DNA of 19,087 nucleotides from assembly GCA_016840185.1 (NCBI GenBank), contig JAEOSV010000047.1, forward strand, positions 1-19,087. The letters are read 5' to 3'. Positions within the stretch are counted from its first letter, which is position 1; every line of letters begins with the position of its first letter. Below, in pieces: positions 6,838 through 13,355 of this stretch. Both the position numbers and the translations under genes were made by a program. This DNA is from Candidatus Hermodarchaeota archaeon. Lineage in GTDB: Archaea; Asgardarchaeota; Hermodarchaeia; Hermodarchaeales; Hermodarchaeaceae. Below the pieces are notes generated by a model, which did not search any database, was not told the DNA's origin, and worked only from the letters and a program-made list of their open reading frames with translations.

Positions 6838-7409
6838 ATCCGATTATTGGACTGCTCATACTCATTCTTGCAGTTGTCATCATTGAGGTTGACGATTTCC
6901 GATTTGTAACAATTCTTCTTGGAGTTCTTGGTGGGGCAATAACACTTGGTGCGATTCTTGAAGGAGCTTTTGTCGAAGTACTTCCACTCGCTATTTATTC
7001 AATCGTATTCCTTCCTATGGCACTTTTCATTACCACTGTTCGCACCAAACGAACTGAAGAGCCTCCATTAATTCATGGGGTTCCATCCATTGGTCTAGTA
7101 TTGATATTAGTGATAATTGCCTATGTCATCTCCCTTTACCTTCTTGGGGTATCCGGGATTGAATGGCCATTAGTTGTAGTCGGAATCTTTGGACTCATCG
7201 TGAAAACGGATTTACGGAAGAGTGTAGCCAGTTTATCGATCTTGGTATATTCAGTCCATTTGTTCGTACCGGGAGTTGATTTCATCATCGAGGGAATGTT
7301 GATGCTCACTACAGGAATTCTCATTCTTGCTTTGCTAGTACTTAGTCACCGATTCTTTATCCTGAAGGGTTCCATGTCAACGAGGGATCTAAAGGATTTG
7401 AGGTTTTGA
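6834..7409 (+). CDS. Hydrogenase small membrane subunit, probable NuoJ-NuoK-like fusion
   Basis: A 191-residue protein with about six hydrophobic segments. The N-terminal half (about 20-70: DDFRFVTILLGVLGG, then AFVEVLPLAIYSIVFLPMALF) follows the pattern of NuoJ/MbhE-type subunits (A.F.A..Q.LVY.GAI.VLFLF). The C-terminal half (about 113-148: GIFGLIVKTDLRKSVASLS followed by ILVYSVHLF) aligns residue by residue with NuoK/MrpC/HyfE (GL.GL..RR.L...IGLE). At the position of the NuoK membrane glutamate there is S135, as in MrpC-type proteins. I infer a J+K fusion filling the place of two small subunits. The start ATG at 6834 overlaps the previous stop and follows GGGGGTGGGAGA; a GTG at 6825 is less likely. 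The membrane character is certain, the NuoJ/NuoK assignment moderate. Confidence 0.65.
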   Translation: MNPIIGLLILILAVVIIEVDDFRFVTILLGVLGGAITLGAILEGAFVEVLPLAIYSIVFLPMALFITTVRTKRTEEPPLIHGVPSIGLVLILVIIAYVISLYLLGVSGIEWPLVVVGIFGLIVKTDLRKSVASLSILVYSVHLFVPGVDFIIEGMLMLTTGILILALLVLSHRFFILKGSMSTRDLKDLRF

Positions 7410-7420
7410 GGTGAAAAATA

Positions 7421-7870
7421 ATGGGGTTAATGAGTTGGGCTCGTGGCAAATCCCCCTGGATTGCAGTGCTTCATGCAGGGGGGTGTAACAATTGTGATAT
7501 CGAGGTGTTGGATGTTTTGACGCCCCGATTTGATGTTGAAAGATTGGGTGTCTTATGGAAACAGAATCCTCGCCATGCGGATATACTCATCACGAACGGC
7601 TGTGTATCTAAACATTCTAAGGTCTTCATCAAACGGATTTATGATCAGATGCTCGCCCCGAAGAAAGTTATTGCTTTGGGATCCTGTGCGTGTACTGGGG
7701 GCATCTATGTTGAAGGAGAGGGGAGAAACGTTGAAGAAACCCATACGATTATTGGCGGGGTTGACAAAGCTATCCCTGTTGATGTGTATGTTCCGGGTTG
7801 CCCGCCTAAGCCAGAAGCGATAATCCAAGGAGTAGCCATAGCTATTGAGAAGCTTAAAGAAGGCGATTGA
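7421..7870 (+). CDS. Group 4 hydrogenase small subunit (NuoB/EchC/HycG-like)
   Basis: A 149-residue subunit carrying the [4Fe-4S] cluster next to the Ni-Fe site. Ligands are C22 and C25 (GGCNNCDIE), C89 (GSCACTGGIY) and C127 (VPGCPPKPEAI), the usual NuoB/EchC/HycG set. It receives electrons from the NuoI-like subunit and passes them to the large subunit. The ATG at 7421 is preceded by a near-ideal ribosome site GAGGTGA at 7408-7414 with a 6-base gap, which decides against the internal ATG at 7430. It is the last gene of the operon; no Hyp maturation or endopeptidase gene follows, and the next gene is convergent. Confidence 0.93.
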   Translation: MGLMSWARGKSPWIAVLHAGGCNNCDIEVLDVLTPRFDVERLGVLWKQNPRHADILITNGCVSKHSKVFIKRIYDQMLAPKKVIALGSCACTGGIYVEGEGRNVEETHTIIGGVDKAIPVDVYVPGCPPKPEAIIQGVAIAIEKLKEGD

Positions 7871-7885
7871 TGAACTGAATTCACT

Positions 7886-9265
7886 CTACTTCTTTTGTTT
7901 TCGTTCTTGTAATCGTTCATAACGCAATGCCAAGATTTGAGCTGCAAGTGTTAAGGGTTCACGAATGGGGGCAACAGGTGGTGCATAGCAGGTTTCTAGG
8001 TCAGCAACTTCTCGGATCGTCATTCTTACTGATAGAGCAGCGCTGAGAATGTTTGTCCTCTGATGGGCACATGGACCAATGACTTGTCCGCCAAGTAATC
8101 GTCCTGTTTCTTTATGTGCTAGAAGTTTGACTGTGACCTCTCCTTCACTGGGGAAATACTCAGCGGTTCGGCTTCCCTTGAATTTCCCAGCAAGAATTGG
8201 GAGATCTGTTTTTTCAGCTGCCACCCGAGTAGGTCCAACTCCAGCAATCTCAAGACCGAAAAGATGAGTTGTCCGTGCTAATACTACGCCTCCTAATTCA
8301 GCTTTTCCTCCTGCAGCATTGATCCCAGCGACTTCACCTTGACGTAGTGCGATACTACCAAGCCCTGAAACGATACTCTGTCCTGTCACCAAATCATCAT
8401 GTTCGGCACAGTCACCTGCAGCGTATACATTGGGATGATTTGTTTTCATGTATTTATCCACTCGAATCCCACCACGCTCGCCAAGGGTTATACCTGCGTC
8501 CTGGGCTAGAGTGGTGTTTGCCTGGACACCGGTTGCGACTACTACAATATCGGCAGGGATTTTTTCTTCAGTATTGGTTTCGCGATCTGCAACAAGAACG
8601 TGGGTTTTTGTGACCTTCTTTGCCGCTGTTCCGAGTTTAACAAAAAGTCCATCGGCTTCCATTTTCTCTTGGACGATGGTTCCCATCTCATTATCAATCA
8701 TCGCAGGTAAAACCTGGGGAAGAAATTCAATCACGGTGATTTTCAAGCCTAGAGTGTGTAGGGCTTCGGCGGTTTCGAGTCCAACGAGTCCTGCACCAAT
8801 TATGGCAGCAGTTTTCCCTTTCTTCGCTACAGCTTGGAGTCGTTTTGCATCCTCGAAGGTATGCAGGCGATGCACATGAGAAGCATCTAAGCCTTCGATT
8901 GGAGGTGTGCTGGGTCGAGCCCCTGTTGCAAAGACCAATGCATCATAAGTGAGAGAGTCAGTACTTCCACCATTGGTTTTGATGGTTACAGTGTTTGTTT
9001 TCAAGTCGACTTTGGTGGCTTCTGTATTGAGACGTAAATCAGCACGCACCAAGTTTCCCGTATAGAAAGATTCTGGGTGGATGATGACGTCTTTCATGTT
9101 GGGAATAACACGGTTGACGGTATAGGGGAGTCCACATCGACTATATTCTGGCAAAGATTCATCTTGAAGGATTGTGATAGTTGCATCTCGGCTTGTCTTA
9201 CGGGCCATTAAAGTCGTAGCGGCACCAGCAGTACCACAACCAATTACAACGATATGTCGAGTCAT
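7886..9265 (-). CDS. FAD-dependent pyridine nucleotide-disulfide oxidoreductase (CoA-disulfide reductase / NADH oxidase family)
   Basis: A 459-residue flavoprotein with an N-terminal FAD dinucleotide fold (GCGTAG at 9-14), the single redox cysteine C44 in YSRCGLPY, a central NAD(P)H fold (IIGAGLVGLETAEAL), the FAD-binding YAAGDCAEH block and a C-terminal dimerisation domain with YAPPVAPIREP. One cysteine rather than a CxxC pair places it with CoA-disulfide reductases, NADH oxidases, NADH peroxidases and NAD(P)H:sulfur reductases. The exact substrate (CoA disulfide, polysulfide, O2) cannot be told. It converges on the hydrogenase operon with a 15-base gap. No clear Shine-Dalgarno precedes the ATG, but a TATA-like box sits about 25 bases upstream, so the mRNA may be leaderless. 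A role in thiol/sulfur redox beside HdrB is attractive but unproven. Confidence 0.9.
   Translation of the reverse strand: MTRHIVVIGCGTAGAATTLMARKTSRDATITILQDESLPEYSRCGLPYTVNRVIPNMKDVIIHPESFYTGNLVRADLRLNTEATKVDLKTNTVTIKTNGGSTDSLTYDALVFATGARPSTPPIEGLDASHVHRLHTFEDAKRLQAVAKKGKTAAIIGAGLVGLETAEALHTLGLKITVIEFLPQVLPAMIDNEMGTIVQEKMEADGLFVKLGTAAKKVTKTHVLVADRETNTEEKIPADIVVVATGVQANTTLAQDAGITLGERGGIRVDKYMKTNHPNVYAAGDCAEHDDLVTGQSIVSGLGSIALRQGEVAGINAAGGKAELGGVVLARTTHLFGLEIAGVGPTRVAAEKTDLPILAGKFKGSRTAEYFPSEGEVTVKLLAHKETGRLLGGQVIGPCAHQRTNILSAALSVRMTIREVADLETCYAPPVAPIREPLTLAAQILALRYERLQERKQKK
7889..7908 (+). terminator. T-rich candidate terminator of the hydrogenase operon
   Basis: The + strand is pyrimidine-rich with runs TTCTTTTGTTTTCG just past the last hydrogenase stop. 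Archaeal RNA polymerase commonly stops at such T tracts without a hairpin. It lies inside the 3' coding end of the convergent oxidoreductase (lysine codons on the other strand), so the composition may simply be coding. Confidence 0.35.
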
Positions 9266-9285
9266 CGGCTTTCATTTCCGGAGAG

Positions 9286-9296
9286 TTGTATAACCT
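9286..9296 (-). promoter_or_regulatory. Candidate TATA box, leaderless promoter of the disulfide oxidoreductase
   Basis: On the minus strand GGTTATACAAC (core 9288-9293) ends 22 bases before the ATG at 9265, the spacing expected when transcription begins at or next to the start codon. The absence of a Shine-Dalgarno motif fits this. The 131-base region 9266-9396 is shared with the divergent gene at 9397, which has another TATA-like patch (GATTATACTTTACC, 9324-9337). Confidence 0.4.
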
Positions 9297-9396
9297 ACCC
9301 ATTAGTACATCCTTAGCCAAAAAGATTATACTTTACCCCTTCGTTGGTTCTTTCTAGCAGCGAGATTATCATCCGTTCAGCGGGTAGGGTGGTAAC

Positions 9397-11004
9397 GTGG
9401 CAATTACAAAGGTTGCGGCATTCATTCAGGGTCCCTCTGAAGCCATGAAAGATGGTTTCTCCTCGACGCCAGAAGCCGATTTAGCCACTGCTTTACTCTT
9501 TCTTCGAAAGCAGATTCGAGAACCAGTTCCCTATCTCTTCTTCTCTCAAGTCTATATTCCCTTCAATATGGTACACGCGTTGCCGGGTCGCAGTTTGATA
9601 ATTAGTGGTGTCGGTGAACCCACCATTTCCGTTCGCCATTCATCAATCCCTTCATTGGTTCAGATGCGTGCAGAGCTCCGAAACGTTGAACGAATAGAAC
9701 TCGTCCCGAAATTACTAGGAGAATTCATTCAATCATACGAGAAGCCTGCCTCCGAATTGATTGTCATTCGAAATGCCATGTTACCAACAATGATTGATCC
9801 GCTGCGCGTATTGGTCGATTCCGGGATTCCTCCTCCTGGTGATGAAGTCACATTACCTTCGCGATTATCCACGAAAGAAATTCATGATGTGGGAATTTTA
9901 TTTCGAAATGAACGAGCTCGCCTTGATGGCAATCTTTCGCAATTAAGTCAAGCTGAGAGCCTGGTTGACGAGTTTGTGGAAGAAAATATTCGACTATTAG
10001 ATGCTCGACGGGATCGAATGTCCCATGGAGCTTCTCTTCGATGGGAAGCTCGACCGGTTGAGAGTGAACCACAGCCCTCGTTCTTTGCCGATGAACCGAC
10101 GGCTGAACTGGACCAAGAAAAGGAACGTATTTCGAAAGAACTGGCAGACGTTGTTAGTCATTTGGCCAATACACTTGGGCTTTCCACTGAACAATGTCGA
10201 AGACTGGTCAGTGCAATTAAAGCAAAACCCACTGAAGTTGAGTGGCACATTGCGAACGTGAAAACGCGTCTGGTCGAGTTAGAAAACACCGCGAACGTTT
10301 TTCAGTTATCCATTCAACAAGCACTAACAGAATTGGATGAAAAAACCGAAGAGTTACGTGATGCCCGAACTCGGTTTGAATGGAGTCGTGAACAATCTCG
10401 TCTAGAACCATCACGTGAGTCGATTCCACCACCCTTCCCAAGCGGCACGTTGACCTATTCTGAGTCAACGCCCCCTGATGTTGAAAGTGGTGCTCAGTTA
10501 TCTGAACTGAATATGATTCGTGAAGCCATCATAAAATTACATGCATCCTTGAAAGATACAATTCAGAACCTGAAAAACAAAGTTGAACAAGAACATCGTC
10601 GTTTTGAAGCTATTAGCGCTCCAGCCGACACATTACAAGGATACCTACCCCTTATGCAGGTCGTCGTTCCTGTTTTCGTTGTGAAAATCAATCAAAACGA
10701 AGGACAGTATGGTGTCATTCCTCCATTAGTGATTCAAGGAGGAACAGCAGCAAACCACCAAGTAAACTTTTTTGATGACATCTTTGGTGAACAACTAATT
10801 CAGTTGATGCGAACCGAAATTCGATCAAATCCTCACTTTCGACAGCAGCTCGATGCAACTGCAGAGCGGTCAAACTGGATCCGGCGACCATTCAGTGCAG
10901 AACATGTCCAGCGAGGAACCCGTCAACTAGCTAACTACGGGTTAGTGACATATGAAACGAGAGAGCAAATTGCCACGTTTTGGTCCGACATTTTATCGAT
11001 GTAG
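9397..11004 (+). CDS. Unrecognised 535-residue protein with a long helical, probably coiled-coil middle
   Basis: I do not recognise this family. Residues 1-150 look globular and mixed alpha/beta, with a hydrophobic run FFSQVYIPFNMVHALPG and strand-like LIISGVG. Residues about 155-215, 235-345 and 365-405 are rich in Glu, Lys, Arg, Leu and Gln with heptad-like spacing, suggesting coiled coils broken by Pro/Ser-rich linkers (about 218-236 and 340-365). A C-terminal globular part (410-535) contains LMQVVVPVFVVKI and YGVIPPLVIQGG, which loosely resembles the N-terminal hydrophobic block. There is no signal peptide, membrane span or metal motif, and only one cysteine (267). The start is GTG at 9397 after GGGTGGT; the stop is five bases from the convergent FEN-1 stop. 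The layout suggests a cytosolic scaffold or oligomer rather than an enzyme. Confidence 0.8.
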   Translation: MAITKVAAFIQGPSEAMKDGFSSTPEADLATALLFLRKQIREPVPYLFFSQVYIPFNMVHALPGRSLIISGVGEPTISVRHSSIPSLVQMRAELRNVERIELVPKLLGEFIQSYEKPASELIVIRNAMLPTMIDPLRVLVDSGIPPPGDEVTLPSRLSTKEIHDVGILFRNERARLDGNLSQLSQAESLVDEFVEENIRLLDARRDRMSHGASLRWEARPVESEPQPSFFADEPTAELDQEKERISKELADVVSHLANTLGLSTEQCRRLVSAIKAKPTEVEWHIANVKTRLVELENTANVFQLSIQQALTELDEKTEELRDARTRFEWSREQSRLEPSRESIPPPFPSGTLTYSESTPPDVESGAQLSELNMIREAIIKLHASLKDTIQNLKNKVEQEHRRFEAISAPADTLQGYLPLMQVVVPVFVVKINQNEGQYGVIPPLVIQGGTAANHQVNFFDDIFGEQLIQLMRTEIRSNPHFRQQLDATAERSNWIRRPFSAEHVQRGTRQLANYGLVTYETREQIATFWSDILSM

Positions 11005-11009
11005 GTGGC

Positions 11010-12041
11010 TTATCCCTTCGTCCAGCTGTCAAGACTTTGCTGACGTTGACCCTCTTTGGCTTTCTGAAGCCGGTCAACCACATTGGTTACACGGGTTTCT
11101 GAAAATCCCCGTTCCTGACACAGGAACGTAATTAGCCCTTCTCTGTCAATGGGCTGCGTAGTGAGGTCGTATTCATCTGTGATTGGATGATCCAAGAAAA
11201 GGCGACGGATTTTATGATAGTTCGGGGGGAGCTGTTCAAGAATCTTACTAGGCAGATTCTCTAGACTGTTATTTTCCTTGATGAGTTTTAACGCGGTTTT
11301 CGGACCCACTTGAGGAACGCCTTTGTTGAAGTCAGTTCCAATTAGGAGTGCCATGTCAACAAGTTGTTCGCGGTTAATGCCGTTGTCTGAAAAGACTTTG
11401 TGCAGATCAATGAGTTCGGGTTGTAGTGGCACACTGGTTCCCTTACTCGGTAAGCGTTTACGACCGGTAAGTGTCAAATAGCGTAACAACCGGGGTGACC
11501 CGAAGAGTAGAGTGTCAAAATCACGGCTCGCTGTGGCCCAGGCATCACCCCGTTGCACCATGTAAGCTGCTTGAGCTTCTCCTTCCCCTGGAGCCTGTAT
11601 GTATGGAATTCCCAGATAAGTAAGTACTTGTTGGGCCTCCTCTGCCATTGGGCGCGTAAGGCGCCCGGTTCCGACGGCCTTCGACCACGCTGTTTTCATA
11701 TCACCCTTGGCTACTGCTTCTTCGTATTCCCGTTCGGCTCTTTTTCGTTGTTCACGACGTTTAGCGATTTCATCTGATTTGAGATCCGGGGGTTTCCCAT
11801 CAAAGACAAAAATGAGTTTCAAATCGAAATCGGTGATTAACCGAGTTGTGCGATAGAGAAGACCAACGAGATGGGAGGTGGTTCGTCCTTTTCGATCCTT
11901 GAGTGGAATACCGTCTGGGGTTCTGATTAGGGCTAGGAATTGGTGTAATTGATTGGCAGCATCAACCGCAAATGATCGTCCACGCAATTCCTCTAGTGTA
12001 AGTGCTTGAGGTGTAATTAGGGGCGCCAGTTTAACACCCAA
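11010..12041 (-). CDS. fen: Flap endonuclease 1 (FEN-1/XPG family)
   Basis: A 343-residue structure-specific nuclease that removes 5' flaps in Okazaki-fragment maturation and repair. All seven metal-binding acidic residues are present: D27, D81, E153, E155 (GEGEAQ), D174, D176 (SRDFD) and D237 (GTDFN). The start is TTG at 12041. It is chosen because FEN-1 proteins begin MGV(K/N)L, whose N-terminus sits near the active site, and because GGGAGG precedes it by 9 bases. The C-terminus ends RQQSLDSWTKG, a PCNA-interacting (PIP) box Q334-xx-L337-xx-W340. The second aromatic position, usually Phe, is Thr341. A helix-two-turn-helix region follows the catalytic core (GVPQVGPKTALKLI). Confidence 0.96.
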   Translation of the reverse strand: MGVKLAPLITPQALTLEELRGRSFAVDAANQLHQFLALIRTPDGIPLKDRKGRTTSHLVGLLYRTTRLITDFDLKLIFVFDGKPPDLKSDEIAKRREQRKRAEREYEEAVAKGDMKTAWSKAVGTGRLTRPMAEEAQQVLTYLGIPYIQAPGEGEAQAAYMVQRGDAWATASRDFDTLLFGSPRLLRYLTLTGRKRLPSKGTSVPLQPELIDLHKVFSDNGINREQLVDMALLIGTDFNKGVPQVGPKTALKLIKENNSLENLPSKILEQLPPNYHKIRRLFLDHPITDEYDLTTQPIDREGLITFLCQERGFSETRVTNVVDRLQKAKEGQRQQSLDSWTKG

Positions 12042-12101
12042 TAGCGTTAACCTCCCAAGTCAATTTGATACCGTTGTCTGCCTCTCTGCTCGAACCATAG
12101 A

Positions 12102-12110
12102 CCATAAAGG
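12102..12110 (-). promoter_or_regulatory. Candidate TATA box for the FEN-1 gene
   Basis: On the minus strand CCTTTATGG lies about 60 bases before the TTG start, giving a predicted leader of about 35-40 bases that contains the GGGAGG ribosome site. The rest of 12042-12190 shows nothing else recognisable. Confidence 0.35.
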
Positions 12111-12190
12111 TTCCGCCAGCTCCATGAAAATACGGTTTTAATTCTCTTGACTACCAGGTTTCAATATGGTCTTAAAATCACTCGGGTTGT

Positions 12191-12237
12191 AAAAAAAAAG
12201 AAAAAAGGGGACGACCTGCAAGCCAAAGCTTGGGTCG
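12191..12237 (-). terminator. Hairpin plus U-tract terminator of the first small membrane protein gene
   Basis: On the minus strand, 8 bases after the stop codon, CGACC-CAAGC pairs with GCTTG-GGTCG around a TTTG loop with a 2-base bulge (12212-12237). It is followed by four C and a run of six T, C and nine T (12191-12206). It looks like a bacterial intrinsic terminator, although U tracts alone often suffice in archaea. A near-identical copy follows the paralogous gene. Confidence 0.75.
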
Positions 12238-12245
12238 ACTTAAGC

Positions 12246-12584
12246 TTAGTTTGAGGGCGCAATTATACCGCCGATTAGGACAAGGAGTCCTGCAATGAAC
12301 CCACCAAAGATGAGTCCAAGAATACCAGTGACAATAAGACCAGTCTTATGTGCACTAGGATCATGACGCCAGCGGAACCAGAGAATGAAGAAGATGATTC
12401 CAAAGATACTAATCAGGAGATAGAACGCGATGGAAATGAAAAAGACCATCATGATTAGTGGGTCCCAAATGGGTAAGAACAAGAGGAATGTGAATGCAAT
12501 CATTGCGAGACCAATTATCCAGAAGATTAACTGAAGCCAGGCGCCAATAGTTACGAGGGTACGTGCTGTTCCTTCATCTGCCAT
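12246..12584 (-). CDS. Small integral membrane protein, tandem paralogue 1
   Basis: A 112-residue hydrophobic protein I do not recognise. It begins MADEGTARTL, then has a hydrophobic segment at about 13-39, a long one at about 42-70, a charged loop RWRHDPSAHKTG (71-82) and a last segment at about 83-109, so three or four membrane spans. It shares its N-terminus, the DPSAHKTGLIVTGILGL block and the C-terminal GLLVLI.GIIAP with the neighbouring paralogue. A strong ribosome site, TAGGAGG, lies 10 bases before the ATG. A second ATG 3 bases after that site opens a five-codon frame overlapping the start. The gene has its own promoter-like leader and terminator, so it is probably a single-gene transcript. 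Confidence 0.8.
   Translation of the reverse strand: MADEGTARTLVTIGAWLQLIFWIIGLAMIAFTFLLFLPIWDPLIMMVFFISIAFYLLISIFGIIFFILWFRWRHDPSAHKTGLIVTGILGLIFGGFIAGLLVLIGGIIAPSN
12322..12362. repeat. 41-bp coding block identical to 12922-12962
   Basis: This stretch within the first paralogue, encoding the DPSAHKTGLIVTG region, is base-for-base identical to 12922-12962 in the second, including silent positions. Flanking coding sequence differs at many silent sites. Confidence 0.85.
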
Positions 12585-12673
12585 AACTCATATGCCTCCT
12601 AAAGTTTGTATTGATGGAACTCCGATGAGGAGTCAAGTCGCCTCTCATAGAACCGACTTAAAGGCTTTTGGCT
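12565..12673. repeat. 109-bp direct repeat, copy 1 (start codon, leader and promoter)
   Basis: Identical over 109 bases to 13147-13255. It covers the first 20 bases of the coding sequence, the TAGGAGG ribosome site, the leader and a TATA-like box. Beyond both ends the two copies diverge abruptly. Confidence 0.95.
12619..12671 (-). promoter_or_regulatory. Promoter and leader hairpins of the first small membrane protein gene
   Basis: On the minus strand a BRE-like CCAAAAG precedes the TATA-like CCTTTAAG (12657-12664). Two inverted repeats follow: AAGTCG/CGACTT (12654-12659 with 12635-12640, 13-base spacer), whose first arm overlaps the TATA box, and ACTCC/GGAGT (12629-12633 with 12619-12623, 5-base loop) in the predicted leader. 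The first could be an operator, the second an RNA hairpin upstream of the ribosome site. Between here and the second gene's terminator (12674-12788) I see nothing recognisable. Confidence 0.45.
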
Positions 12674-12789
12674 GAAATGGCGTTGAATAATCGACATATC
12701 ACGCATATTTGTCAAGTGTTAGATTATTGCCGAGTTTTCTGCAAACAACTACCCGGCTGAGCGTCTAATCTTTGCTTCGCTCGTTGTTG

Positions 12790-12834
12790 AAAAAAAAGAA
12801 AAAGGGGACGACCTGCAAGCCAAAGCTTGGGTCG
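12790..12834 (-). terminator. Hairpin plus U-tract terminator of the second small membrane protein gene
   Basis: Two bases after the stop codon, the minus strand carries the same CGACC-CAAGC / GCTTG-GGTCG hairpin (12809-12834) followed by a T-rich run (12790-12803). Thirty-six bases (12799-12834) are identical to 12202-12237. Confidence 0.75.
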
Positions 12835-12836
12835 TT

Positions 12837-13166
12837 TTATGCGGCTTCGCCAGGAGCAATAATTCCTGCGATGAGCACAAGTAGGCCGGAAATCCAGCCA
12901 AAGGCTAAGAAGAGCCCGAGGATACCAGTGACAATAAGACCAGTCTTATGTGCACTAGGATCGCTTTTCCATTGGAACCAAAGGATGAAGAATATAATTC
13001 CAAAGATGGAAAACACTACGTAGATTCCAGCTACGATCAGGAAGATCAGGGGATCGGGAAAGAGGATGAACATGAATCCAATGAAACCCAGACCAACAAT
13101 GAAGAAGATTAGCTGGAGCCAGGCTGCAATCGTGGTAAGTGTTCGGGCTGTTCCTTCATCTGCCAT
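12837..13166 (-). CDS. Small integral membrane protein, tandem paralogue 2
   Basis: A 109-residue paralogue of the neighbouring protein, family not recognised. Hydrophobic segments lie at about 13-36, 38-64 and 76-104, with the polar loop QWKSDPSAHKTG (65-76) between the last two. The shared segments are MADEGTARTL, AWLQLIF, SIFGIIFFILWF, DPSAHKTGLIVTGILGL and GLLVLI.GIIAP, while the region around residues 28-50 has diverged and is a few residues shorter. It has the same TAGGAGG ribosome site and leader as paralogue 1. Together they look like a tandem duplication giving two independently transcribed small membrane proteins; Ser/His/Lys in the loop may be functionally important because they are invariant between the copies. 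Confidence 0.8.
   Translation of the reverse strand: MADEGTARTLTTIAAWLQLIFFIVGLGFIGFMFILFPDPLIFLIVAGIYVVFSIFGIIFFILWFQWKSDPSAHKTGLIVTGILGLFLAFGWISGLLVLIAGIIAPGEAA
12922..12962. repeat. 41-bp coding block identical to 12322-12362
   Basis: Second copy of the perfectly conserved internal coding block of the two tandem membrane protein genes. Confidence 0.85.
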
Positions 13167-13255
13167 AACTCATATGCCTCCTAAAGTTTGTATTGATGGA
13201 ACTCCGATGAGGAGTCAAGTCGCCTCTCATAGAACCGACTTAAAGGCTTTTGGCT
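13147..13255. repeat. 109-bp direct repeat, copy 2 (start codon, leader and promoter)
   Basis: Exact copy of 12565-12673, offset by 582 bases. It contains the same ribosome site, the same TATA-like box (13239-13246) and the same inverted repeats (13217-13222 with 13236-13241; 13201-13205 with 13211-13215). The remainder up to the kinase-like gene (13256-13355) holds nothing I recognise. Confidence 0.95.
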
Positions 13256-13355
13256 AGCATTTGGCAGAAAAGTCGTCACTTTACTCACTATTAACAGATT
13301 CTCTGCAAATGACTAATTCCTTCACGTGAAATTAAATTTACTCCTCTTAAGCTGT

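Noticed and set aside
7553..7947. Open frames antisense to the NuoB-like gene
   Set aside because: They are shadows of a gene whose four cluster cysteines are clear; the antisense products show no family pattern.
8448..8879. 143-codon frame antisense to the disulfide oxidoreductase
   Set aside because: Low-complexity Ser/Pro/Ala translation opposite conserved FAD/NAD motifs; a coding shadow.
12191..13255. CRISPR array or insertion sequence suggested by the repeats
   Set aside because: There are only two copies, each tied to a gene start, body or end; no regular spacers, no transposase and no terminal inverted repeats. A gene duplication explains it.
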